NCBI RefSeq assembly: GCF_900141635.1
Contig: NZ_FSRH01000001.1
Span: 1-64,000, forward strand
DNA length: 64,000 bases
Direction: 5' to 3'
DNA from: Peptoclostridium litorale DSM 5388
Lineage (GTDB): Bacteria > Bacillota > Clostridia > Peptostreptococcales > Peptostreptococcaceae
Below the pieces are notes generated by a model that saw only the letters and a program-made list of their open reading frames with translations, was not told the origin of the DNA and did no database searches. Made by a program: the position numbers and the translations under genes. Of the stretch, positions 1 through 8,335 are shown one piece after another (the stretch's first letter is position 1; each line of letters opens with the position of its first letter).

Positions 1-426
1 GTGTCGCACCCCATACGGGTGCGTGGATTGAAACGCCGCAATGTCAGCCCATGCAAGGCTCTGCCTTGTCGCACCCCATACGGGTGCGTGGATTGAAACA
101 TCCCTCCTGTCTGGTACCGACATTAATGTCGGGTCGCACCCCATACGGGTGCGTGGATTGAAACAATTAATATGTCTGGATTAAATCTGTGGTTTGGGTC
201 GCACCCCATACGGGTGCGTGGATTGAAACCGTACCAATAGGTAACTTGAATAAAAATCGAAAGGTCGCACCCCATACGGGTGCGTGGATTGAAACTATTT
301 CTAAATAATTTTCTATGCTCTCCCTGTCGTCGCACCCCATACGGGTGCGTGGATTGAAACACATCTGGAACTGCAACAGATATATTTTGCAAACGTCGCA
401 CCCCATACGGGTGCGTGGATTGAAAC
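1..426 (+). CRISPR. CRISPR array, type I-C-like repeats, trailing end
   Basis: Seven identical 32-bp repeats start at 3, 68, 133, 198, 264, 329 and 395, separated by six spacers of 33-34 bp. Each repeat begins GTCGCACCCC, ends GGATTGAAAC and contains the perfect stem CGCACCC/GGGTGCG around a short loop. This sequence and length match type I-C repeats, whose 3' end is ATTGAAAC, so the array is probably transcribed left to right with leader and cas genes left of the window. The first two bases are the end of another spacer. Open reading frames over the array are artefacts of the repeats. No cas gene is present here. Confidence 0.96.
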
Positions 427-502
427 TGATATACTTCCGAGTATCGGAAATACATATCTTGGAGATGTATTAATACGCAAGTTTTATAATGAGAAAAACA
501 CC

Positions 503-531
503 TTGAAATATAATTAGGCAGATGTTAATAT
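503..531 (+). promoter_or_regulatory. sigma-A-type promoter of the fluoride riboswitch transcript
   Basis: TTGAAA at 503-508 and TAATAT at 526-531 with a 17-bp spacer. Transcription would start about 15 bp before the aptamer at 554. Confidence 0.5.
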
Positions 532-551
532 ATACATTGTACAAATCAATA

Positions 552-631
552 TCAGGCGATGGAGCTCGCCTTCAAACATTGCTGTTGCAATTGATGGCTC
601 CTGCTGGCCTTAGGCTCTGCAGGAGTTTTTT
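552..631 (+). promoter_or_regulatory. Fluoride riboswitch (crcB motif) with terminator platform
   Basis: The aptamer begins GGCGATGGAGCTCGCC (555-570), continues with AAAC and a short stem ATTGC/GCAAT, and closes with TGATGGCTCCTGC (592-604). These blocks align with the conserved core of the fluoride riboswitch (GGCGATG, CGCC, AAAC, TGATGGC). The 3' strand CTCCTGC (598-604) also pairs with GCAGGAG (619-625), which is followed by six T residues, so it is shared between the aptamer and an intrinsic terminator. This arrangement predicts readthrough into the antiporter gene when fluoride is bound. The region 427-551 otherwise holds only the promoter. Confidence 0.92.
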
Positions 632-678
632 GCGTTTAAGGGAAAGGTTGGGCAAAATATACACATGGAGGTAGAAAA

Positions 679-1866
679 ATGATAACAAGCGTTGGAATAA
701 TACTTGCAGTTGGAATTTTGGCGGGAATGGCATTTGAAAAACTAAGACTTCCTGGACTTTTGGGAATGCTTATAACCGGGGTTGTGATAGGCCCGTATGG
801 AATGGATATCATAAGTCCGGATCTTCTGGGCATATCTTCGGATATAAGAAAAATAGCACTTGTTGTGATACTCCTGAGGGCAGGGCTTGGGATAAGAAGG
901 GACACCCTTGCAAGGGTCGGGGTGCCGGCTATGAAAATGAGCTGCATACCGGGAATACTTGAAGGAGTTGCCATAACATTTGTTGCAAGTGCACTTCTTG
1001 GGATACCAAAGCTTGAGGCGGCCATAATGGGATTCATAATAGCAGCAGTATCGCCTGCTGTGGTAGTTCCTCAGATGATATCGCTCATAGACAGAAGGCT
1101 TGGCGATGCAAAGGGAATACCTACTTTAATACTTGCTGGAGCTTCAATAGATGACATATTTGCAATAACCGTGTTTTCATCACTGCTGGGCATATATTCG
1201 GGAAAGGGAACAAGCATAGCCATTGCGGCTCTAAACATACCACTTTCCATAATATTCGGTGCTGCGGCCGGAGCGATAGCTGCGCTTGCATACATAGGAC
1301 TTGGGAAAAAACTTGTAATGCCCCAGGTTAAGAAGATAATAATACTACTTTCAATGGCATTTCTTCTTACCGGGGCAGAAACGCTTTTCGAAGGGAAGGT
1401 TCCATTTTCAAGCTTCATAGGGATAATGTTTGCAGGTTTTGTAATACTGGAGAGGATTCCAAAGGAAGCTATAGGAGTGGCTCAGACTCTGTCTAAGATA
1501 TGGATTTTTGCGGAGGTGTTCTTGTTTGTGCTTGTGGGGGCCCAGGTTGACGTGCACGTTGCAATGGATGCGGGAGTAAAGGGAATACTCATAATAATAG
1601 CGGGACTTGCCTTCAGGAGCGTGGGAGTTATGGTATCCCTTATTGGAACAAACCTCAATACTAAGGAAAGGCTGTTTTGTGCGGTGTCATATGTGCCAAA
1701 GGCCACAGTTCAGGCTGCAATAGGTGCGGTGCCACTTTCGGCAGGAGTGGCAAGCGGGGATTTGATTCTTGCGATGGCGGTGCTTTCAATAGTTCTAACT
1801 GCGCCAATAGGTGCGGCAGGAATAAAGTTTTTGGGAGAAAGATGGCTTGAAAAGCCGGCTGCGTAA
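679..1866 (+). CDS. Cation:proton antiporter (CPA/NhaP-like), fluoride-regulated
   Basis: A 395-residue, almost wholly hydrophobic protein with about 11-13 predicted membrane segments. The opening MITSVGIILAVGILAGMAFE, the early PGLLGMLITGVVIGPYG and a later SPAVVVPQMISL segment are typical of monovalent cation/proton antiporters of the CPA superfamily. It would exchange Na+ or K+ for H+ in the cytoplasmic membrane. The ATG at 679 follows GGAGG at 667-671. Its position directly behind a fluoride riboswitch terminator implies induction by fluoride; antiporters are a known class of fluoride-riboswitch genes besides CrcB/Fluc and ClC-F. Whether it moves fluoride itself cannot be told from sequence. 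Confidence 0.88.
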   Translation: MITSVGIILAVGILAGMAFEKLRLPGLLGMLITGVVIGPYGMDIISPDLLGISSDIRKIALVVILLRAGLGIRRDTLARVGVPAMKMSCIPGILEGVAITFVASALLGIPKLEAAIMGFIIAAVSPAVVVPQMISLIDRRLGDAKGIPTLILAGASIDDIFAITVFSSLLGIYSGKGTSIAIAALNIPLSIIFGAAAGAIAALAYIGLGKKLVMPQVKKIIILLSMAFLLTGAETLFEGKVPFSSFIGIMFAGFVILERIPKEAIGVAQTLSKIWIFAEVFLFVLVGAQVDVHVAMDAGVKGILIIIAGLAFRSVGVMVSLIGTNLNTKERLFCAVSYVPKATVQAAIGAVPLSAGVASGDLILAMAVLSIVLTAPIGAAGIKFLGERWLEKPAA

Positions 1867-1892
1867 AAATATACTTTGCATATTGGAATAGG

Positions 1893-1921
1893 TTGACAAA
1901 TCAGTGAGCGTTCACTTAAAT
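1893..1921 (+). promoter_or_regulatory. Promoter with TetR-like palindromic operator
   Basis: TTGACA (1893-1898) and a weak -10 TTAAAT (1916-1921) are 17 bp apart. The spacer carries AGTGAGCGTTCACT (1903-1916), a near-perfect dyad in the position and style of a TetR-family operator. It would control the gene at 2044; no TetR gene is nearby. Confidence 0.45.
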
Positions 1922-2043
1922 GCTGAAGAATACCCAGTTTCAAATGAAGGGATGAATAGACGGGCTGGCCATGGGTAAAAATCCTAATAGAAGCTTGACA
2001 CATATGGTGTGTATATTGCCGAATATTGAAGGGGGATGAAAAA

Positions 2044-2487
2044 ATGGGCAATCCTGTGACTGTGAACGGAGTATTGGAAGGATTGGAAAGGCATCACATA
2101 GAAAAGATACCGTATGCTATATTTGAAAGGGACGTTCTATTTGAAGTGGAAGGTGTGATTTTGGGGTTCAACATACAGCTCAGGGGATACGGCAGAATGG
2201 AAAACAAAGACCATCTCATGGCCGTGATAATTCAAAGTACAACTGACTTGGATCTTTCAAATAGGCAGGTGATTGACGGCATAAAGAAACTGCTTGTAAA
2301 GAAGGTGGACCATATGCTTTCAGAGTTTGGAATATTCATAATGGAAAACCATATGAGGATATACTATTACAAAAGCGGTGAAGGCGACTCGAAGAACGTC
2401 TGGGAGATGGCCTTTATAGATGGAGAACTGGAAATAGTAGAGAGCCATAAAAAGGAGTACGTGAGGTTTTTTAATGATCACAGATAG
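2044..2487 (+). CDS. Conserved-looking protein of unknown function
   Basis: A 147-residue soluble protein that I do not recognise. The ATG at 2044 is chosen because GGGGG at 2031-2035 lies 8 bases upstream; a TTG further upstream in frame is possible. It has no signal peptide, membrane segment or cysteine motif. The sequence mixes beta-rich stretches (VLFEVEGVILGFNIQLRG) with a charged C-terminal half ending FFNDHR, suggesting a compact alpha/beta fold. It stands alone between the antiporter and the S-box operon, with a possible TetR-type operator 140 bp upstream. Ordinary codon use supports a real gene. Confidence 0.7.
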   Translation: MGNPVTVNGVLEGLERHHIEKIPYAIFERDVLFEVEGVILGFNIQLRGYGRMENKDHLMAVIIQSTTDLDLSNRQVIDGIKKLLVKKVDHMLSEFGIFIMENHMRIYYYKSGEGDSKNVWEMAFIDGELEIVESHKKEYVRFFNDHR

Positions 2488-2512
2488 ATATTCGGAATAT
2501 TCGAAAATTTTG

Positions 2513-2541
2513 TTGACAAGAAACGATTAAATGTATATAAT
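2513..2541 (+). promoter_or_regulatory. Consensus sigma-A promoter of the met operon
   Basis: TTGACA (2513-2518), 17-bp spacer, TATAAT (2536-2541): a full match to the consensus, placed about 25 bp before the S-box aptamer. Confidence 0.85.
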
Positions 2542-2566
2542 CTTTTTTAATAATCAAATTAATATT

Positions 2567-2713
2567 GTTCTTATCAAGAGCGGTGGAGGGACTGGCCCTG
2601 TGAAACCCGGCAACCTGTATTAATATGCAAGGTGCTAAATCCAGCGGTTATTCGACCGGAAGATGAGAAAAGGCACGTGCTTAAAACTCTTTCAATGTCG
2701 AAAGAGTTTTTTT
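2567..2713 (+). promoter_or_regulatory. SAM-I riboswitch (S-box) with terminator
   Basis: The aptamer runs from TTCTTATCAAGAG (2568) to GATGAGAA (2662-2669), which close the P1 stem, and contains the S-box hallmarks GGAGGGACTGGCCC, AAACCCGGCAACC and GGTGCTAAATCC. An intrinsic terminator follows: AAACTCTTTC (2684-2693) pairs with GAAAGAGTTT (2700-2709) and runs into a T tract. High S-adenosylmethionine should therefore stop transcription before metF. Confidence 0.96.
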
Positions 2714-2815
2714 GTTTACAAAAAACGCTCATCTTTTAAAAGTGAAACAAAAGACAAAGATGGGAGGGCGTGTTTTTCACATCTCCCAAAAAGAACCATA
2801 CAAGGGGGATGAATT

Positions 2816-3712
2816 ATGTATATAAGTGAAAAAGTAAAAAAGGCCAAACCTACAATATCGTTTGAGATATTTCCGCCGAAGAAGGACGGATCGCTGGATA
2901 CAATATACAGCACTCTGGATGAGCTCAAGGGGCTCCATCCGGATTTTATAAGCGTCACATATGGTGCAGGGGGAAGTACAAGGGGAACTACCGTTGAGAT
3001 ATCTTCAAAAGTTCAAAACCACTACAAGCTTCCGGCACTGGCACACCTCACATGCCTTACTTCTGAAAAGAGTGAAATTGACGGAGTGCTTGACAGGCTG
3101 GAGGAAAACGGAGTGAAAAACATATTGGCGCTAAGGGGCGATGCTCCCCAAAACAGCTGCCTGGATTTTTCGAATGAGTTCAGATACGAGCATTCAACTG
3201 ATCTTATAAGACACATAAAGGACAGAGGCGGCTTTTGCATAGGTGCCGCCTGCTATCCTGAAAAGCACAGTGAGAGCAAAAACGTATGGGACGACATAGT
3301 GCATCTGAGGGAAAAGGTTGACTGCGGTGCGGACTTTCTTATAACCCAGCTTTTCTTTGACAATGAGATATTCTACAAATTCATGGAAAAGAGCAAGAGC
3401 ATGGGGATAGACGTTCCTGTAATTGCGGGAATACTCCCCGTCGTTAACAAGAAGCAAATAGACAGGATAGTCTCCCTTACAGGATGCACGTTCCCAAAAA
3501 AATTCACGAGGATAATTGAAAGATACGAGCACAAGCCGGAAGCCCTTAAAGAGGCTGGCATAGCATATGCGACGGAGCAGATAATTGACCTTCTCTCGTG
3601 GGGAGTCGACGGGGTTCACATATACACTATGAACAAATCGCAGGAGACTATAAATATACTAAAGAGCATATCAACGATAAGAAACGTGCTTGGAGAAGTG
3701 GAGGCTTCGTAA
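2816..3712 (+). CDS. metF: Methylenetetrahydrofolate reductase
   Basis: Reduces 5,10-methylene-THF to 5-methyl-THF, the methyl donor for methionine synthase. The 298 residues fit the usual 290-310. The N-terminal FEIFPPK motif (about 17-23), the YGAGGSTRGTT segment and NILALRGD (about 103) are family signatures of the TIM-barrel FAD enzyme. The ATG follows AAGGGGG at a normal distance. It is the first gene of an operon behind an S-box and is followed about 20 bases later by the MetH activation protein and then metH, so all three act in methionine methyl-group supply. Confidence 0.96.
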   Translation: MYISEKVKKAKPTISFEIFPPKKDGSLDTIYSTLDELKGLHPDFISVTYGAGGSTRGTTVEISSKVQNHYKLPALAHLTCLTSEKSEIDGVLDRLEENGVKNILALRGDAPQNSCLDFSNEFRYEHSTDLIRHIKDRGGFCIGAACYPEKHSESKNVWDDIVHLREKVDCGADFLITQLFFDNEIFYKFMEKSKSMGIDVPVIAGILPVVNKKQIDRIVSLTGCTFPKKFTRIIERYEHKPEALKEAGIAYATEQIIDLLSWGVDGVHIYTMNKSQETINILKSISTIRNVLGEVEAS

Positions 3713-3732
3713 GGCGAAGGGGGAAGCAACAG

Positions 3733-4398
3733 GTGGACATACAAAAAAAAGAAGTGCTTAGATACATGGGGTGCCACGAAAGCATTGATGATGAAATTAC
3801 AATGAGATCAATCGACGAGTGCATAGACGAGGCGAAGGGGCTGGCATCACAGGGAGTGACATTCGGAATATTTGACATAAAAAAGGTCAAGGGCGGAATA
3901 GAGATTGAAAATTCGGGAATCGTACTGACTGGAGATAGCATAGTAAAGCACCTTGAGGGCTGTGAGAAATGCGCCATAATGGCGGCGACCCTTGGAAGCG
4001 AGCTTGACATGAGGATAAGGTACTATTCGAAGGCGAGCCTTTCAAAGGGGATAATACTGGATGCCTGCGGGGCGGCAGGAGTGGAGTCGCTTTGCGACGC
4101 GGCAGAGGAGTCCATAAAGGCAATAGCGAAAAATGAAGGTTACAATACCACTTTCAGATACAGCCCGGGATACGGGGATTTGCCCCTCGACGTTCAACCT
4201 GGGATACTGAGGCTGCTGGACGCGCAAAAGAAGATAGGGCTTACGGCAACCGACAGCCTCCTTCTCATACCGAGAAAATCGGTCACTGCAGTGATAGGTT
4301 TTTCGAAGAAAAAGACGCACTCGAGGCTTACATGCGGAATATGCAGCATGAATGGAAAATGCAGTTACCAAAAAAGGGGGAAAAGCTGTGGATCTTAG
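3733..4398 (+). CDS. Stand-alone MetH reactivation (AdoMet-binding) domain protein
   Basis: A 221-residue protein resembling the C-terminal activation domain of cobalamin-dependent methionine synthase, which binds S-adenosylmethionine and rescues oxidised cob(II)alamin by reductive methylation. The segment RYSPGYGDLPLDVQPGIL (about residues 137-154) is the recognisable AdoMet-site motif, and CGICSMNGKC near the C terminus adds a cysteine cluster. The GTG at 3733 is preferred because AAGGGGGAA lies just upstream; an earlier in-frame start would overlap metF. The stop overlaps the metH start by 11 bases, indicating translational coupling. In E. coli this domain is fused to MetH. Confidence 0.9.
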   Translation: MDIQKKEVLRYMGCHESIDDEITMRSIDECIDEAKGLASQGVTFGIFDIKKVKGGIEIENSGIVLTGDSIVKHLEGCEKCAIMAATLGSELDMRIRYYSKASLSKGIILDACGAAGVESLCDAAEESIKAIAKNEGYNTTFRYSPGYGDLPLDVQPGILRLLDAQKKIGLTATDSLLLIPRKSVTAVIGFSKKKTHSRLTCGICSMNGKCSYQKRGKSCGS

Positions 4399-6763
4399 GG
4401 AGATACTTGAAAACAGACATTTAATATTTGACGGGGCCATGGGAACAATGCTTCAAAAGAGCGGAATAAAGCCCGGCGAGCTGCCTGAAAGCTATAATAT
4501 GGAAAAAAGGGATATAGTGCTTGGAATACACAGGGAGTATGTGTCTGCCGGAGCACAGGTCATAATAACAAATACATTCGGGGCCAACAGGTACAAGCTT
4601 GATGAAAGCCCATACAGCGTAGAGGAGATCGTGAAAAGCGCGGTTTCAATAGCGAGGGAAGCAGCAGGTGAAGATGGTCTTGTGGCTCTCGACATAGGGC
4701 CCATAGGGCAGATGATGGAGCCGATTGGAACTCTTTCATTCGAGCAGGCCTATGAAATATTCAAGGAGCAGGTGATTGCTGGAGAAGGCGCAGACCTTAT
4801 ACTCATAGAGACCATATCGGACATATACGAGGCCAAGGCTGCAGTGCTTGCGGCAAAGGAAAACTCAGACCTGCCGGTGCTTTGCACACTTACTTTCCAG
4901 GAAAACGGAAGGACTCTCACGGGAACAAACCCCCTTGCGGCAGTAAACATACTGGAAGGGCTGGGTTGCGACGCCATTGGGATGAACTGTTCGCTTGGAC
5001 CTGTTCAGATGATGCCTATAGTAAAGGATATAGTGGATTATTCAAGCATTCCGGTAATGGTCCAGCCCAATGCGGGTCTTCCGAGGATTGAAGACGGAAA
5101 AACGGTATACGACGTGGAACCTTATGAATTCGCATCTTACATAGCCCAAATGGCGGATATGGGAGTGGCGATGTTCGGAGGGTGCTGCGGTACAACTCCT
5201 GAATTCATAAAAAGCGTAAAAGAGGCTTTAAACGGCAAAAAGCCAAAGCCTGCCACAAAAAAGAACCTAGCATGCGTCTGCTCGTCCACAAAAGCCGTAG
5301 TGATTGGACAGGGTGTGAGCATAATAGGGGAGAGGATAAACCCCACCGGAAAGAAAAGGCTCAGGGAAGCAATAAAGGCAGGGGACTTCGACTATGTGGT
5401 ATCTGAGGCCATATCCCAAAAGGAGACGGGATCGGACATACTAGATGTCAACATGGGAGTTCCGGGGATAGACGAGGTGGCCGCTGCGACAAGGGCTGTA
5501 AGGGAGCTTCAGTCGGTTATTGACCTTCCGCTTCAAATAGACAGCTCGAATCCGGATGCCATAGAGGCCGCAGTCAGGATATATAACGGAAAGGCCATAA
5601 TAAACTCCGTAAACGGCAAGGACGAGAGCCTTGAAAAGATACTTCCGATAGCCAAAAAGTACGGAGCCTGCGTAATAGGGCTTACACTTGACGAGGAAGG
5701 CCTTCCTGAAACCGCTCAAAAGCGTGTGGAGATAGCCCAAAAGATAGTGAATAGGGCTAAGGAGCATGGGATAGACGAAAAGGACATAATAATAGACTGC
5801 CTTGTGCTTACGGCTTCTGCCCAGCAGGAGGCCGTAATGGAGACTCTAAAGGCCATACCTCTTGTGAAGGAGAAGCTTGGGGTCAGGACTACTCTTGGCG
5901 CAAGCAACGTATCGTACGGCTTGCCTCAAAGAGGGATAATAAACTCGACATACCTTGCAATGGCACTTTCATACGGGCTTGACGCTCCCATAACGGATTC
6001 GACAAACCAAAGGCTTATGGAGGCGATAAGGTCTTTCAGGGTAATAACAAACCAGGACCCTATGGCCGAGGACTATATAAGGGCTTACGGGGGAGACGGC
6101 CAAAAGGCCAAGGAAACGCTTTCGAAAGCTGCAGATGAGAAGAGGAGCCTTAAAAGCATAATACTAAACGGAATGAAGGACGAATCATACGAGGCCACAA
6201 AAAGCGCCCTTAATGAAAGGGATGCCATGGACATAGTCAACAACGAACTCATAGCGGCGCTCGACGAGGTCGGAGAGAAGTATGAAAAGGGAGATATATT
6301 CCTGCCTCAGCTTATAAGGTCGGCAGAGACAGTGAAGATGGCATTCGATGCTGTAAAGGAGAAAATAGTAAGCGAGGGAAGCGAGTCAATATCCAAGGGA
6401 AAGATGATACTTGCGACCGTAAAGGGAGACATACACGACATAGGAAAGAACATAGTCAAAATACTCCTTGAAAACTACGGATATGATGTTATAGATCTTG
6501 GAAGGGACGTGGCACCCGAGACAATAGTCCAGACAGCAAAAGATGAAGACATAAGGCTTGTGGGACTCAGCGCACTTATGACAACTACGGTTTCAAGCAT
6601 GGAGGATACAATCAATCTCATAAAGGATCAAAATCTAGACTGCAAGGTAATGGTCGGAGGAGCTGTTTTAAATCCGGAATACGCAAAGGAGATAGGCGCA
6701 GACTATTATTCAAAAGATGCAAAGGAAGCCGTGGAGGTAGCAAGGAGAGTATTTGAAAACTAA
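4388..6763 (+). CDS. metH: Cobalamin-dependent methionine synthase lacking the activation domain
   Basis: Transfers the methyl group of 5-methyl-THF through B12 to homocysteine. The 791 residues contain the homocysteine barrel (FDGAMGTML near the start; zinc-ligand motifs GMNCSLG and GGCCGTTP), the pterin-binding barrel (IGERINPTGKK at about 315), and the B12 module with the cobalt-ligand motif GDIHDIGKN. The protein stops after the B12 domain, where longer MetH proteins continue with the reactivation domain; that domain is the preceding gene. The GTG at 4388 follows AAGGGGGAAAA. A terminator at 6826 ends the operon. Confidence 0.96.
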   Translation: MDLREILENRHLIFDGAMGTMLQKSGIKPGELPESYNMEKRDIVLGIHREYVSAGAQVIITNTFGANRYKLDESPYSVEEIVKSAVSIAREAAGEDGLVALDIGPIGQMMEPIGTLSFEQAYEIFKEQVIAGEGADLILIETISDIYEAKAAVLAAKENSDLPVLCTLTFQENGRTLTGTNPLAAVNILEGLGCDAIGMNCSLGPVQMMPIVKDIVDYSSIPVMVQPNAGLPRIEDGKTVYDVEPYEFASYIAQMADMGVAMFGGCCGTTPEFIKSVKEALNGKKPKPATKKNLACVCSSTKAVVIGQGVSIIGERINPTGKKRLREAIKAGDFDYVVSEAISQKETGSDILDVNMGVPGIDEVAAATRAVRELQSVIDLPLQIDSSNPDAIEAAVRIYNGKAIINSVNGKDESLEKILPIAKKYGACVIGLTLDEEGLPETAQKRVEIAQKIVNRAKEHGIDEKDIIIDCLVLTASAQQEAVMETLKAIPLVKEKLGVRTTLGASNVSYGLPQRGIINSTYLAMALSYGLDAPITDSTNQRLMEAIRSFRVITNQDPMAEDYIRAYGGDGQKAKETLSKAADEKRSLKSIILNGMKDESYEATKSALNERDAMDIVNNELIAALDEVGEKYEKGDIFLPQLIRSAETVKMAFDAVKEKIVSEGSESISKGKMILATVKGDIHDIGKNIVKILLENYGYDVIDLGRDVAPETIVQTAKDEDIRLVGLSALMTTTVSSMEDTINLIKDQNLDCKVMVGGAVLNPEYAKEIGADYYSKDAKEAVEVARRVFEN

Positions 6764-6825
6764 ATAAAAACATTAGAAACACATAAGGGTACAAGAAAAT
6801 CGAATTAAATATTAAAAATAAAGAG

Positions 6826-6872
6826 GGAATCCATGAGAAAAGGCCTTGGGGCTATTTCACATGGATTCCTTT
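6826..6872 (+). terminator. Intrinsic terminator of the metF-metH operon
   Basis: GGAATCCATG (6826-6835) pairs perfectly with CATGGATTCC (6860-6869), followed by TTTG. The rest of 6764-7044 is AT-rich with no gene seen. Confidence 0.75.
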
Positions 6873-7044
6873 GTGTGTTAAAATAGTCTGACAAGCTGTG
6901 GTGATAAAGTGAAACTGTAATATTGAGGGAAAAATGATTAAAAAAAACGGCAGGTTCATACCAAAATGGAAGAAAAAATAATGTGCTGAAAGGTTTTATA
7001 AATGACTAAAAGATATGGAAACAGGGGGCTGAGTAAAAATAATC

Positions 7045-7920
7045 ATGATACCTAAAATTGGAATGAGAAATATTAAAACTGCAACAGCAGTATTTTTGTG
7101 CGTGGCCACATCAAACGCACTGGGGATGGAATATCCGTTTTATGCTGCAATTGCGGCGGTAATATCCATGAAAACTTCCATGGCCAATTCATTCAAGGTT
7201 GGCAAAAACAGAATGATGGGAACCGCTGTGGGAGCGCTTACAGGCCTTCTATTTGCCCTGATACAGCCTGGAAACGCAATTCTGTGCGGCATAGGCATGG
7301 TGGTTCTCATATATATATGCAACGTACTCAAATGGAATGACTCGGTGACAATAGCGGGCATTGTATTCATGGCCATAATGGTCAATATGGATGGCAAAAA
7401 CCCTTTTGAATACAGCATAAGCAGACTTATCGACACTTTCATGGGAATAAGCATAGCGCTGACTGTCAACTATATGCTTTTTCCATACAATTATTACGGC
7501 AGCATAATAAAAAGGCACGGAGAACTTTCAAAAAAAATGATTTCGATGGCTTCGGACACCACTAGATTTGGAGGTCATATGGACTTGGACGGCCTTCGAA
7601 AAGAAATTTCAAAGCTGGAAAGTCAGGTTGATGCCTTTTCGAAAGAAAGAAGACCCCAAAAGCATGAAATTGAAAAAATAGACTCAGTAAGGGCAGATTT
7701 GAGCATATTCAAGGAGGCGTGCACTCACTTGGCTGCAATTGCATGCATTCCGGGGAAACTGAATATAAGTGAAAGCAATGCAAAAAGGCTTGAGGGGATT
7801 TGCGGTTTTAAGGGCGCTCATCTTGAAAATAAGGGAAGCGCAAATGATGAGGCTGGAATTGTTTTCAACTATCATCTGGGAAGAGTGCTCGACTGCGTTG
7901 AAGAACTTGTATTTTCTTAA
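7045..7920 (+). CDS. Aromatic acid exporter (ArAE/FUSC-like) family membrane protein
   Basis: A 291-residue protein with an N-terminal membrane half and a cytoplasmic C-terminal half rich in charged helices. The opening IGMRNIKTATAVFLCVATSN and the stretch IAAVISMKTSMANSFKVGK resemble the bacterial aromatic acid exporter / FUSC membrane module, with about five or six hydrophobic segments up to residue 150. The family is thought to export organic acids; the substrate is unknown. ATG 7045 is the first possible start after an in-frame TGA at 7030, but the best ribosome site (AGGGGG, 7023) is rather far, so initiation may be weak. The stop lies 2 bases before an ATPase remnant. Confidence 0.7.
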   Translation: MIPKIGMRNIKTATAVFLCVATSNALGMEYPFYAAIAAVISMKTSMANSFKVGKNRMMGTAVGALTGLLFALIQPGNAILCGIGMVVLIYICNVLKWNDSVTIAGIVFMAIMVNMDGKNPFEYSISRLIDTFMGISIALTVNYMLFPYNYYGSIIKRHGELSKKMISMASDTTRFGGHMDLDGLRKEISKLESQVDAFSKERRPQKHEIEKIDSVRADLSIFKEACTHLAAIACIPGKLNISESNAKRLEGICGFKGAHLENKGSANDEAGIVFNYHLGRVLDCVEELVFS

Positions 7921-7922
7921 AT

Positions 7923-8138
7923 TTGACTAAACAAGGGCTGCATGAACTCGTGAATGACGATTCACAGTTTGTGATAGCAACCCATTCGCCCATAATAATG
8001 GCATATCCAAGAAGCTGCATATATGAAGTCAATAACGGAATAAGAAGGATTGACTACAGACAAACGGAGCACTATCAGGTTGCAAGGGAGTTTTTGAACA
8101 ATACTGATAAAATGCTTGAAATACTTATGGAACCGTAA
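7923..8138 (+). pseudogene. C-terminal remnant of an AAA/ABC-type ATPase
   Basis: The 71 codons encode SQFVIATHSPIIMAYP and a tail ending EFLNNTDKMLEILMEP, which is the H-loop region and C terminus of the predicted small ABC-like AAA ATPases found near toxin or defence genes. The Walker A, Walker B and signature parts are missing, and no ribosome site precedes the piece. It begins 2 bases after the stop of the exporter gene, consistent with a deletion that removed the front of the ATPase. Non-functional by inference. Confidence 0.75.
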
Positions 8139-8165
8139 AACAAACACAAAAAAATATTGGAAGCC

Positions 8166-8200
8166 TATGCCCGTGTTGGAACTATTCTGACATGGGTATA
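8166..8200 (+). terminator. Imperfect hairpin after the ATPase remnant
   Basis: TATGCCCGTG (8166-8175) can pair with CATGGGTATA (8191-8200), with two G-U pairs. No T tract follows, so termination is uncertain. The rest of 8139-8335 shows nothing else. Confidence 0.3.
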
Positions 8201-8335
8201 ACTATATTGAAATCAAAAAAGTCATGCGTTATGCGGATTGCAACTTGGGAAATCCTGCCTATTGCAGCTATTTCATATAATATAAAGGGAAGCATTGCAG
8301 ATTGTATGTGTGAATGTTGGGAAGGGGTGTTTTAA

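Noticed and set aside
123-455. Open reading frames on the minus strand across the CRISPR array
   Set aside because: The protein is a periodic translation of the repeat; no gene features.
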